NCBI GenBank assembly: GCA_947447175.1
Contig: CANFIM010000001.1
Span: 21,964-85,963 of the forward strand
Reading direction: 5' to 3'
DNA from: Acidimicrobiaceae bacterium
GTDB lineage: Bacteria > Actinomycetota > Acidimicrobiia > Acidimicrobiales > Ilumatobacteraceae
Length of the DNA stretch: 64,000 nucleotides
Below, one piece after another: positions 18,936 to 28,596 of this stretch (the first letter of the stretch is position 1; each line of letters begins with the position of its first letter). Under the pieces are notes generated by a model, which was given only the letters and a program-made list of their open reading frames with translations, had not been told where the DNA came from and did no database searches. Position numbers and translations under genes: made by a program.

Positions 18936-19645
18936 CGGAACAAATCTTCCGACGGCGGGCGAACTATTTCGTCCATTGATGAATCGCGGAACCATGAAGG
19001 GTCTGCGCCACGCACCACTGCAACAGGGACACCTGTTGATTTACCCATGACCAGTTCTGCTGCTGATGCAAGTTCGTCAGCAACGCACACTTCGGTGACG
19101 TTCATGACGCGTCCGAGGGCATCTTCGGTGCCGCGAAGGTCAACAACTGCGGCGATGCCGGCAACGCCGATAGCAACATCGGTGAGGCCCTTGCGCCATG
19201 GACGACCGAAGGTGTCACTGATGATCACGCCCACATTGACACCCAGTTTTGCTTTCACAATGTCTCGAATGCGACGGGCAGACCTATCGCTATCAAGCGG
19301 TAACAATGCTGCATAACCGCGTTCAACGTTTGAAAGGTCAATTCCACTGTTGGCACACACGAAGCCATGCTTTGTTTCGGTGATGATGAGGTCGCCGCGG
19401 CGACGTACAACACGTGCCGCCTCTTCTTCTACAAGCACTTTGTGAGACAACGGATCGTCGGCATCAATAAGTACGAGTCGCCCTTCTGCCTTTGAAACAA
19501 TTTTTTGCGTGACAACAAGGACGTCATTGTCACGCAATGGACCGTTGGGTTCGCCTGCACAGGCTTCAACAATGATGTCGCCGAGTTGCTGGCCAGGCAC
19601 AATCTCGCCAATTCCTTCAACGCTCCATGCCATTAAACGGGCCAT
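18932..19645 (-). CDS. cofE: Coenzyme F420-0:L-glutamate ligase
   Basis: VLVVTQKIVSKAEGR, ISDTFGRPWRKGLTDVAIGVAG; start placed at ATG 19645. Confidence 0.9.
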   Translation of the reverse strand: MARLMAWSVEGIGEIVPGQQLGDIIVEACAGEPNGPLRDNDVLVVTQKIVSKAEGRLVLIDADDPLSHKVLVEEEAARVVRRRGDLIITETKHGFVCANSGIDLSNVERGYAALLPLDSDRSARRIRDIVKAKLGVNVGVIISDTFGRPWRKGLTDVAIGVAGIAAVVDLRGTEDALGRVMNVTEVCVADELASAAELVMGKSTGVPVAVVRGADPSWFRDSSMDEIVRPPSEDLFR

Positions 19646-20604
19646 GATTGTGCTCCTTGTTTTGGTGTTGCGCGTACGGCAACCTCTGCCAATGTTTTTG
19701 CGACTCCTGGTTTCGACATGATGGTGTCGGTAGCAATGCAACGAACACCTTCGCGCTCAACAGCATCAATGAGATGTTCGTCTTGAACATCTATGACAAG
19801 CGTGGAACATATTGGCGCGTACATGCGGGCTACGCCTACAACAGTGGGCTCGTGACCTAGTTCTACCAACATTCGGTCTGCCGGGCCTTTGAGTGCGGCC
19901 CCAGCGACAATGGGGGAGATTGCCACCGTGTCTTCACGGCGTGCGCGCAATGCGTTTTCCACTCCGGGAATCGAACGAATCGGTCCAATGGAAACGATGG
20001 GATTAGATGGTGCAATCACAATGGTGTCGGCATTAGTGAGTAATGAATCATCGATGAATCGCGCAGTTGATGCGCCAACGAACTCAACCCCCGTCACCGG
20101 CACTGAGTGTTGGAGTCGGACGAAGTATTCCTGAAATGGAACCGAGCCGTTTTCCAGATGCACAACTGTGCGTACTGAATCGTTAGACATAGGAACAATG
20201 CGTACATCAAGTGAGAATGCACGACGTATTTCATCGGTGACTTCGGCAAGTGTTGCGCCCTCGCCTAATCGTGCGGTGCGATAGAAGTGAGTTGCAAGAT
20301 CTTGATCACCCAAGTTGAACCATCGAGGAGCTGCAACAGATCCTTGTGGTCGCACCGATTCGAATCGAGCGAGAGATTCCATGGCGCGCCATGTTTCCTC
20401 ACGCAACCCCCACCCACGTTCTGGGTCGATGGAGTGGGACAACGTGTATGTGACGGTGTCGATATCGGGAGAAATGGACAGGCCGTGCATCTCGGTGTCG
20501 TCACCAGTGTTGACCACCGCTGTGACATCGGACGGAGGAACCGCCTGCAATAGTCCGGAAAGGAAGCGAGCAGCCCCTACGCCGCCTGCAATCACAACAA
20601 TCAT
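19633..20604 (-). CDS. cofD: 2-phospho-L-lactate transferase
   Basis: VIAGGVGAARFLSGLLQAV, VNTGDDTEMHGLSISPDIDTVTYTL, APSNPIVSIGPI. Confidence 0.93.
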   Translation of the reverse strand: MIVVIAGGVGAARFLSGLLQAVPPSDVTAVVNTGDDTEMHGLSISPDIDTVTYTLSHSIDPERGWGLREETWRAMESLARFESVRPQGSVAAPRWFNLGDQDLATHFYRTARLGEGATLAEVTDEIRRAFSLDVRIVPMSNDSVRTVVHLENGSVPFQEYFVRLQHSVPVTGVEFVGASTARFIDDSLLTNADTIVIAPSNPIVSIGPIRSIPGVENALRARREDTVAISPIVAGAALKGPADRMLVELGHEPTVVGVARMYAPICSTLVIDVQDEHLIDAVEREGVRCIATDTIMSKPGVAKTLAEVAVRATPKQGAQSWPV

Positions 20605-20708
20605 GCGCTCAGCGTAGGGGCATTGGTGCGCAAGGGGTTCACCATGGCAACAGGGGTTGAAGTGGTACGGTCACTAAGTCCATTTAGCGAACAATTGAGG
20701 TTCCGACG

Positions 20709-21692
20709 ATGCCACGCGCTTTCATCACCGGTATCACTGGCCAAGACGGCCAACACCTAGCCGAATTCCTGCATACCAAGGGCTACGAAGTCTTCGGCAT
20801 GATCAAAGGTCAGAACAACCCTCGCGCCCTGCAACTGCGCGACGAACTGCCATTTGTTGAGCTGGTTCCTGGCGATCTCGCCGACCTCACCAGTTTGGTG
20901 TCGGCACTCGAGTATGTGAAGCCTGACGAGGTGTACAACCTGGGCGCTATTTCGTTCGTTGCTATTTCATTCGGACAAGCCGAACTCACCTCAAATATCA
21001 CCGGACTCGGTGTGCTTCGTATGTTGGAAGCCATCCGCATGGTGGGCGGTAGTCAGAACAATCCCATTCGTTTTTATCAAGCATCATCATCTGAGATGTT
21101 CGGCAAGGTTCGTGAAGTTCCACAAACAGAACTCACACCGTTCCACCCACGGTCGCCTTATGGTTGCGCCAAAGTGTTTGGCCACGACATCACGGTGAAC
21201 TATCGCGAAAGCTATGGCATCTACGCGTGCTCTGGAATTTTGTTTAACCATGAAGGACCACGTCGTGGTCTTGAATTTGTGACTCGCAAAATTTCCAATA
21301 CCGCTGCACGCATCAAACTTGGACTTGAAAAAGAACTCGTGATGGGCAACCTTGATGCGAAGCGCGACTGGGGCTATGCAGGTGATTACGTGCGCGGCAT
21401 GTGGCTCATGTTGCAACAAGATCAGCCTGATGACTATGTGTTAGCTACAGGCGAGACTCACTCCATTGAAGAGTTCCTTACTCTCGCTTTTGAAGAAGTG
21501 GGTCTTGATGATTGGCACAATTACGTGCGTCAAGATCCGCGCTTCTTCCGACCTGCCGAAGTTGATCTTCTGATTGGTGACCCCACTAAGGCTCGCGAAA
21601 AGTTGGGCTGGGTACCTGAGGTTGATTTCCCATCACTTGTGAAAATGATGGTGCAAAACGATCTTGCAATCGAAACTGCTCGCAGTAAGTAA
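20709..21692 (+). CDS. gmd: GDP-mannose 4,6-dehydratase
   Basis: [48 protein letters not shown]. Confidence 0.93.
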   Translation: MPRAFITGITGQDGQHLAEFLHTKGYEVFGMIKGQNNPRALQLRDELPFVELVPGDLADLTSLVSALEYVKPDEVYNLGAISFVAISFGQAELTSNITGLGVLRMLEAIRMVGGSQNNPIRFYQASSSEMFGKVREVPQTELTPFHPRSPYGCAKVFGHDITVNYRESYGIYACSGILFNHEGPRRGLEFVTRKISNTAARIKLGLEKELVMGNLDAKRDWGYAGDYVRGMWLMLQQDQPDDYVLATGETHSIEEFLTLAFEEVGLDDWHNYVRQDPRFFRPAEVDLLIGDPTKAREKLGWVPEVDFPSLVKMMVQNDLAIETARSK

Positions 21693-21696
21693 TTAC

Positions 21697-23022
21697 CTAT
21701 TCGCCAAAGGGCGAATCAAGTATTCCTTCAGCTACTAATGCAGCATCCGGTGTTTCACCGTTGGCAAGTTGCGTTCGTAAGGCGAAGGCAAAAATCACAA
21801 GCGCTGCTGTAGAGCCGGCCACTAAGCCCAGTTCAACGCGCAAGTACAGGTCATCAGATGCGAATGCGGTGACGCTGACGAATGATGCCATGGCTGCAAG
21901 CCATCCGTATGCAACGAATCGATGTCCGTGTAGTGCAATGACTGCCTGCGCAATGGTGAGCGCCAACATGTACAAGCCACTTGCCAATGCCAGCAACGTG
22001 AGTGTGCGACGGTCAAGTCCGTCGCCGTACACCAACTGCAATGCCCAAGGTCCAAGGACGAATGATCCGACAGTTCCAAGAACGGCTACGCCAATCACAA
22101 TCTTTACAAGCGTTGAGAGACCGTGACGGAATTCAGCGAATGCTCCCTGAGCTGCAAGGCGAGCGAGGCGTGGCAACAGCGCCGCTTGCACGGCTTGGAA
22201 CAAAAAGAGTGGAACACGCGACAACAAGACGCCGTTGCCAAATGCGGTGACTTTCGCGGCTTCTCCAGAATTCGCAAGAATGTTCACACCCAACGGACCT
22301 GCATTCACAAGTGCTGCACCCATCACTGAACCAAGCAGTAACCAACCGAGGTTGGGAGTGATTTCAGCAAACGTTGCTGGTGGACCATCTTGTGTATTGA
22401 GATCTTTACGAAGCGCAACAACTGACACTGCAACCAATGGTGCAGCAACAACAGCAATTGCATATGCACCAACATTTTCGACACCAAGAATCCACAACAA
22501 CGTGCATGCACCAATGCGTGAGAGACCGTCGACTCCCATGATGATGCCGTATGCCTGGAATCGAGCAGAGCCACTCACAATGCCGCGCGCCATGTGCATG
22601 GGCGCGTACGCGATAAATGCAATAACGAGGGCGATTGTGACTGCCCAATATCCCTCGAACATGTGCTCAGTGAGCCATGGGGAACACGCAAGGATGACAA
22701 CAACCAAGATGCTGCTCAGCGCAAGCGACAGTGCGATCATCTTGCGCACCACAGGAAGTGAGCCTTGACCGAGTGCTTTACGATGAGCAATTGCACGGCC
22801 AAGTTCTTGTTCGATGGGCATGTAGAAACCAGGAACAAGAGCAAACGTGGTGAACCACAAGGCAACAATCGGCTTGAAGTGCTCTTTGCCAAGAGCCACC
22901 TGGCCCACTTTGAAAAAGGCGTAGGCGGTAAAGCCCGCTAGAAAAAGTCCGATAGCAACCGGAACAGTTCCTTCAGGAAGTGGAACCCGCGAGGGCTGTG
23001 ATTGTTCGAGACCCTCAGACAT
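21697..23022 (-). CDS. Polytopic membrane protein, probable polysaccharide flippase
   Basis: About 12 hydrophobic segments; VALWFTTFALVPGFYMPIEQELGRAIAHR; located in glycosyltransferase cluster. Confidence 0.7.
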   Translation of the reverse strand: MSEGLEQSQPSRVPLPEGTVPVAIGLFLAGFTAYAFFKVGQVALGKEHFKPIVALWFTTFALVPGFYMPIEQELGRAIAHRKALGQGSLPVVRKMIALSLALSSILVVVILACSPWLTEHMFEGYWAVTIALVIAFIAYAPMHMARGIVSGSARFQAYGIIMGVDGLSRIGACTLLWILGVENVGAYAIAVVAAPLVAVSVVALRKDLNTQDGPPATFAEITPNLGWLLLGSVMGAALVNAGPLGVNILANSGEAAKVTAFGNGVLLSRVPLFLFQAVQAALLPRLARLAAQGAFAEFRHGLSTLVKIVIGVAVLGTVGSFVLGPWALQLVYGDGLDRRTLTLLALASGLYMLALTIAQAVIALHGHRFVAYGWLAAMASFVSVTAFASDDLYLRVELGLVAGSTAALVIFAFALRTQLANGETPDAALVAEGILDSPFGE

Positions 23023-23070
23023 GGAGAGTCAGGCTAGTTCTGCCGCCTACCAAGCGGACAGACCCTTGAT

Positions 23071-23337
23071 TTATTGAGCGGTGTTTCTGCTCTGCTTGAA
23101 CGAATCAATCAACTCACGGCGACGAACTTGGGCCTTTTGCACTCCGAGAACAGCAAAGCCAACTGCGGTGTAGCCAATTTCGGTGGCCTGCTTCACCACT
23201 GAATTGTTGAGAAGAGCGGCAGGGTTCAACTTGGAGAGATCAACCGAGGTGAGGTCAATGGAGTGAATCTGAGGAAGGGAGATCTCTGGAAGAGTGATCT
23301 TGGGGAGGGTGATATGTGGCAAGGACAACTTCGTCAT
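23071..23337 (-). CDS. Small protein with LPxI(T/S) pentapeptide repeats; unknown function
   Basis: MTKLSLPHITLPKITLPEISLPQIHSIDLTSVDLSKLNPAALL... Confidence 0.65.
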   Translation of the reverse strand: MTKLSLPHITLPKITLPEISLPQIHSIDLTSVDLSKLNPAALLNNSVVKQATEIGYTAVGFAVLGVQKAQVRRRELIDSFKQSRNTAQ

Positions 23338-23463
23338 GCAGTCAGACTATCCACGATTGCTAACTTTTGCTAGCACTCTGCAAACTCTTGAGTGGCTTAT
23401 GGCATAAGGGGATTACTGCACTGCCCCTGGCCCTTCGGCCCTGCGCATTAGCCTCGCAGGGAC

Positions 23464-26400
23464 GTGACTGAGTCCTCTTTTTCTCCTTCCCAACCCCCCG
23501 TAGTGGCTGTCATGGTCGTCCACGAGCCAGGGGAATGGCTGACCGAGTCGCTTCAGGGCGTGGTGGCGCAGGACTATCCGCAACTACAAATGCTCGTTCT
23601 CGTCTCAGGCCGAGAGGAAGACCCTCAGTCGGGGGCAACGCGCGATGTCATCGCCACCATTGCACCATCGGCAGTAGTGCGTTTCTTGGGTGGAAACCCC
23701 GGATTCTCTGGTGCCTGCAACTCGGTTCTCAACTTGGTGCAAGGCGACAGTGGTTTGTTCTGTTTCTTGCACGACGACGTAGTGATGGCTCCCGATGCCA
23801 TCACTCGCTTAGTTGACGAAATGCATCGTTCCAATGCAGGCGTGGTGGGTCCGAAGATTGTTCATTGGGAGAACAGTCAAATGATCCAATCGGTGGGAAT
23901 TGCTGTTGACAGGTTCGGAGTTGAGCTGCCATTTGCAGACGACGGTGAACTCGACCAAGAGCAACATGATTCTGTACAAGACGTGTTTGTGGTGCCGTCG
24001 TCATGCGTCCTGGTACGAGCCGACTTGTTTCGCACGGTTGGCGGTTTCAATGCAGACCTTTCCACCGTTGGTGCAGACTTAGATTTCTGCTGGCGAGCAC
24101 ATGCATCGGGTTCGCGCGTCGTTGTGGTGCCCTCTGCGGTTGTGCGTCATCGTGAGTCAATGAACATTCGCCTCACTGATGAAGAACGTGACGAGGTCAG
24201 CGCTGAATCAGAGCGCATGCGTTTACGTACAGTGGTTGCGCTTACCTCAATTAGCCAATTGCCCATCACGATGGTGCAACTAGTTGCCTTCACGCTGGCT
24301 CGCTTCATTCTCCTCGCTACAACCGGACGAATTCGCCGGGCAGTGGTGGAAGCACAAGCTGTTGCCACTCTGCCGTTCGCATTGGGTGATATTCGCGAAC
24401 GGCGAAGTGCCCTTTCTGAGTATCGACATGTTGATGGTGATGAAATTCGCGCCTTGCAATTGCGTGGCAGTTCATTCGTCACTGCATGGTCGCGTCAACG
24501 TGCACGACGGGCAGGACTTGCACAGGCAAACGCATCTACTGAAGTTCGTGAAGCTGCACCGCGAGGTGCCTATGTGTTGTGGACCATCCTTGCGGCAATC
24601 ATTCTCGTTGGTTCTCGTTCGTTGCTATTGCACGGCGTTGTTGCAGTGGGCCAGATGAATCCATTTGGTGCTTCTGTTCGTGAACTGGTGAGTTCATATG
24701 CGTCCGGATGGTGGGGTGCAGGGTTTGGACAAGTGTCTGCTTTGCCCACGGGAATGGCGTTGACTGCCGTTGCAAGTATTGGCACGTTGGGAAATATTGG
24801 TTTGCTGCACACGCTTGCTGTGGTGCTCTTGCCGTTAGTGGGCTGGCTTGGCATGTGGCGATTTGCTTCCGTGATGGGCACGCGTGCAGCTCGAATTGCT
24901 GCAGTTGTTACGTACGCTGCAGTCCCATTGCCGTACGCATCCATTGCATCGGGCCGATGGGGCGCCATGTTGTTGTATGCCCTACTTCCGTGGATGGTGC
25001 ATTTGTCACGCATGTTGGTGGGGCTCGCTGATCTCAGTGATGTTCGTGAAGGGGAACCATTAGTGATGGTTTCACCAACTGTTTGGCGTCGGTGGTTTGC
25101 ATCTCTCACGTTGCTGGTTGCAGTGGCATTTGCATTTGAACCATCAATTGTTCTTGTTCTGCCGTTTGTCGGAATTGTTCTCGCTATGTCGTCGCTTGCA
25201 CACGGTTTGAAATTGCGCTGGGTTGCTCGATGGATTGTCATTATTGGTGCGGCAACTCTCTCTGGCGTAGCTATGAATCTTCCGTGGGCGGGCACCTATG
25301 TCCGATCAGGTTGGTGGGAAGCATTGACAGGAGCACCCACACCATCGGGTCGCAACGTTGGTTTGATTGGTCTCGCCAAGTTTGAGGTGGGCACGTTCTC
25401 GCTGTCGTTCTTGTGTCTTGCGCTGTACGCATCTGTTGTTGGTGCTGTATTTCTTATTCGTGGTGTTCGCACCGGGTGGGCGTTGCGCGGTGCTTCGTTA
25501 GTTGTCGTGGGAATGTTGGTGGCGCTACTTGACGATGCTGCGCTGTTGCCAGTCCACCTTCCTGAACCAGCAATCTTGTTAACCCCCGTTGCATTAGGAC
25601 TAGCCATCTGCGCATCAACGATGGGTGCATCGTTGGCGCTCGACCTACGTCGGGGCCGATTCAGTTGGCGTCAACCGCTCAGCGCACTGGTGGGTGCTGC
25701 ATTTGCAGTTGGATTAGTGCCGGTAGCAGTGAACGCAGTGAGTGGTTCGTGGCATCAACCAAGTGTGGCTCTGCCGCAATTGTTGGCGCAATTACCTGAC
25801 GTGCAGTCCACTGGCGAATATCGCACATTGTTTATTGGTGATGCTCGTGTTTTACCAGGTGCGCCGTTGAACTTCGGATGGGGCATTGCATATTCAGTGG
25901 TGAACGGAAGCGTGCCTCGTGAAGATGAGATGTGGGAAGCGCCGCCAACACGTGCGCGTGACAATGCAGTTGCTGCCATGTACGGAATTGTGCGCGGTCA
26001 AACCGCACGCGCGGGGCGTTTGCTGGCTCCACTGTCTGTTCGTTTTATTGTGGTGCCGATTATTGACGGAGGTGCGTCGACACGAAAGCATCCCATTGCG
26101 GCACCACGAGGGCTTGTTGACGCACTGTCGCGCCAGCTAGATCTTCGACGACGATATGCATCGCCTGACCTCGTGATTTTTGAGAACACGTCGTGGGTGC
26201 CCGTTCGTTCGGTGCTCACTGCAAACGGAGCGGCCAGTAGCAAACTTGCAGGCGCAACCTCCATGATCGCTACTGATATTGGCGGGGCGAGTGCGTTTGG
26301 TGTTGCGGCACGTCCAGAGGCATCAACATCGGCAGTGGTTGAGGCCGGCACAGTTCATCTCGCTGTGCCGTATACCTCTCGATGGAAAGTGAAGGCCAAC

Positions 26401-26655
26401 GGAGCACCAATTTCTGCTCGGCCCGCATTTGGTTTAACAAACGCATACGACATTCCCGCAAATTCTCGCGTGGAACTGTCGTTTGAAACCAGCATGGTGC
26501 ACTCAATCCTTGTGCTTGTTCAATTCGTGGCGTGGTGTCTCGTGGTGTTCATTGCGTTCTCTCGCCGTCGCCAATTCATTCGGCGCGTGAAGCCAGTAGC
26601 TCTGGCAACAGAAGTATCTGATCCCGCCATCACAATTCCTGGCGGGCAATCGTGA
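23464..26655 (+). CDS. Family 2 glycosyltransferase with large polytopic C-terminal region
   Basis: GT2 motifs GGNPGFSGACNSVLN, FCFLHDDVVMAPDAI, DLDFCWRAHASGSRVVVVPSAVVRH; many TM segments after about residue 370. Confidence 0.85.
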   Translation: MTESSFSPSQPPVVAVMVVHEPGEWLTESLQGVVAQDYPQLQMLVLVSGREEDPQSGATRDVIATIAPSAVVRFLGGNPGFSGACNSVLNLVQGDSGLFCFLHDDVVMAPDAITRLVDEMHRSNAGVVGPKIVHWENSQMIQSVGIAVDRFGVELPFADDGELDQEQHDSVQDVFVVPSSCVLVRADLFRTVGGFNADLSTVGADLDFCWRAHASGSRVVVVPSAVVRHRESMNIRLTDEERDEVSAESERMRLRTVVALTSISQLPITMVQLVAFTLARFILLATTGRIRRAVVEAQAVATLPFALGDIRERRSALSEYRHVDGDEIRALQLRGSSFVTAWSRQRARRAGLAQANASTEVREAAPRGAYVLWTILAAIILVGSRSLLLHGVVAVGQMNPFGASVRELVSSYASGWWGAGFGQVSALPTGMALTAVASIGTLGNIGLLHTLAVVLLPLVGWLGMWRFASVMGTRAARIAAVVTYAAVPLPYASIASGRWGAMLLYALLPWMVHLSRMLVGLADLSDVREGEPLVMVSPTVWRRWFASLTLLVAVAFAFEPSIVLVLPFVGIVLAMSSLAHGLKLRWVARWIVIIGAATLSGVAMNLPWAGTYVRSGWWEALTGAPTPSGRNVGLIGLAKFEVGTFSLSFLCLALYASVVGAVFLIRGVRTGWALRGASLVVVGMLVALLDDAALLPVHLPEPAILLTPVALGLAICASTMGASLALDLRRGRFSWRQPLSALVGAAFAVGLVPVAVNAVSGSWHQPSVALPQLLAQLPDVQSTGEYRTLFIGDARVLPGAPLNFGWGIAYSVVNGSVPREDEMWEAPPTRARDNAVAAMYGIVRGQTARAGRLLAPLSVRFIVVPIIDGGASTRKHPIAAPRGLVDALSRQLDLRRRYASPDLVIFENTSWVPVRSVLTANGAASSKLAGATSMIATDIGGASAFGVAARPEASTSAVVEAGTVHLAVPYTSRWKVKANGAPISARPAFGLTNAYDIPANSRVELSFETSMVHSILVLVQFVAWCLVVFIAFSRRRQFIRRVKPVALATEVSDPAITIPGGQS

Positions 26656-28115
26656 ACATCCTGCGACGCATTGTTGGCACCGTGTTTATTGCAGCCGCTC
26701 TTGGGGGCGTCATCGCAGTTGAACGCCGTCAACCAGTCCTCTCGGACGGTGCATCAGCTGTGCTCAATAGTTCAAGTGGATTTCCGCAAGTGTCCGCAGG
26801 GTCCAGAATTAGCACCTCTTGGTTTTGCCCAGGGGCCGCAGGTGGAGACGGTATTGATAGCGCTTCCGTGGTCATATCGAACCCAAGTGATGGAGAAATT
26901 ACGGCCACAGTTTCTTTTTTGACTGACACAGCAGAAGAATCAAAAACTGTTGTTGTTGCGGCTCGTTCTCAACTTGCAATTGATGCATTGCGTGGCCGAA
27001 CAGTTGGCGTTGTGGTTCCCATCATTGAAATCATCGGCTCAGTGGGAACTGTGGAACAGAACATTGTGTTTGCCGCGGGGGATGTGACATCGCAATGCGT
27101 CTCGCAAACGTCGAGCACGTGGTATTTCGCTGACGGATTTACCGCAGAAGGCTCTACCGAGCGTTTGGTACTCACTAACCCATTCCCTGAGAGTGCAGTT
27201 GCCAACATTTCATTCACCACATCTGAAGGCCGTCGTACGCCCGCCAATCTTCAAGGTGTGATTTTGGCTCCTCGTACGTCGAAGAGCATCTCAATTAACG
27301 AGGCGGGCGCACAAGATGAATCAAGTGTTGCTCTTGAAATTCAAGCAACATCGGGTCAAATTATCGCTTCACGCATTGAGCATTATCTCGGTGGTGGTCG
27401 ACTTGGTTACTCGGCAACAGTGGGCACTCCTACTCCGCAAAGTGAATGGTGGTTCACGTCGGGTCGTACTGGGTCGTCAGTGACCGAAAAATTAGTTGCC
27501 TACAACCCGTCGGATACCGATGCTCAAGTCACTGTGTCTTTCTTTGGCGTGGGAATAACAAACGGTATGCCACTTGACCAGGCCGCATCGGCTGCTTCGC
27601 CATCGTCGGCCCTGACCATTCCTGCAGGAGCAGTATTGGCAATTAAGACTGACGACATTGCAGATCTACCCAAGGGTGACCATGCAATGGTTGTGTCGTC
27701 GTTGGGTAATGCGCGACTTGTGGTTGAACATGTGCTGAGTCAGATCACCGGAGGCAGTTCATTTACGGCCGTTACTAATGGCATACCCACTGACTTGTTA
27801 TCCACCAAATGGCGCGTGCCTAGTGGACTTGCGAACGGCGCTCGCAATGCCCTCACCATTCTCAACACCACTGCAATAGAGGGCACTATCACGGTGTCTG
27901 CTGTTGGTCCCGGTGGTGAAGTGCCACTTCCCGACCTTGTCAATATTCCGATTGGGGCGGCATCTGTGATCAGTCTTGATGTTCCACTCGGTGCTACAGA
28001 TGGAGAAGTAGTGGTGACTTCCACGGTTGATCTTGCGATTCAACGTCGCACCACTCGCGGTCACGGGCTTGTTGGTTTTGGCATCGTTGGGGCACTTCCA
28101 GTAAGACAGAAGTGA
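26652..28115 (+). CDS. Secreted DUF5719-like protein
   Basis: N-terminal TM/signal; repeated modules SWFCPGAAGG..., TWYFADGFTAEGSTERLVLTNPFP, EWWFTSGRTG...KLVAYNPSD. Confidence 0.75.
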   Translation: MNILRRIVGTVFIAAALGGVIAVERRQPVLSDGASAVLNSSSGFPQVSAGSRISTSWFCPGAAGGDGIDSASVVISNPSDGEITATVSFLTDTAEESKTVVVAARSQLAIDALRGRTVGVVVPIIEIIGSVGTVEQNIVFAAGDVTSQCVSQTSSTWYFADGFTAEGSTERLVLTNPFPESAVANISFTTSEGRRTPANLQGVILAPRTSKSISINEAGAQDESSVALEIQATSGQIIASRIEHYLGGGRLGYSATVGTPTPQSEWWFTSGRTGSSVTEKLVAYNPSDTDAQVTVSFFGVGITNGMPLDQAASAASPSSALTIPAGAVLAIKTDDIADLPKGDHAMVVSSLGNARLVVEHVLSQITGGSSFTAVTNGIPTDLLSTKWRVPSGLANGARNALTILNTTAIEGTITVSAVGPGGEVPLPDLVNIPIGAASVISLDVPLGATDGEVVVTSTVDLAIQRRTTRGHGLVGFGIVGALPVRQK

Positions 28116-28582
28116 TGTCACGCGTCATCCTTATTCTTCTTGCCATGACGGTTGCACTTGTTGTGTCTGCCATTTTGCGTCGGCGCAGTGTTGACGCACC
28201 AACCCAGGGAAGTTTTGAAGCGCCCAGTCAATTGAATCGAAACGACTTTGCATCGCCAGATTCGCCATGGCTTGTTGCGCTCTTTTCCTCATCAACGTGC
28301 AATGCGTGTGCCGATGTTGCTTCAAAAGCAGCCATCTTGTCGTCACGCGAGGTAGCGGTGGTCAATGTTGATTATGTGGAGAACAAAGATCTGCACGCAA
28401 GGTACAAAATTGAAGCTGTGCCCACCTTGGTGATTGCCGATGAACATGGTGTTGTGCAGAAAGCGTTTCTTGGTCCGGTGAAGGCACAAGATTTATGGGC
28501 TGCGGTGGCCAATTGCAGAGAGCCTGGTGTTGCGCCCGAAAGTTGCCAAAACCATTCAGATGACGGTGATCACCACCACTAA
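28112..28582 (+). CDS. Membrane-anchored thioredoxin-fold protein
   Basis: ALFSSSTCNACADVASKAA (CxxC), YKIEAVPTLVIADEHG; 4-nt overlap with upstream gene. Confidence 0.85.
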   Translation: MMSRVILILLAMTVALVVSAILRRRSVDAPTQGSFEAPSQLNRNDFASPDSPWLVALFSSSTCNACADVASKAAILSSREVAVVNVDYVENKDLHARYKIEAVPTLVIADEHGVVQKAFLGPVKAQDLWAAVANCREPGVAPESCQNHSDDGDHHH

Positions 28583-28596
28583 AGAAGTGGAAGCGT

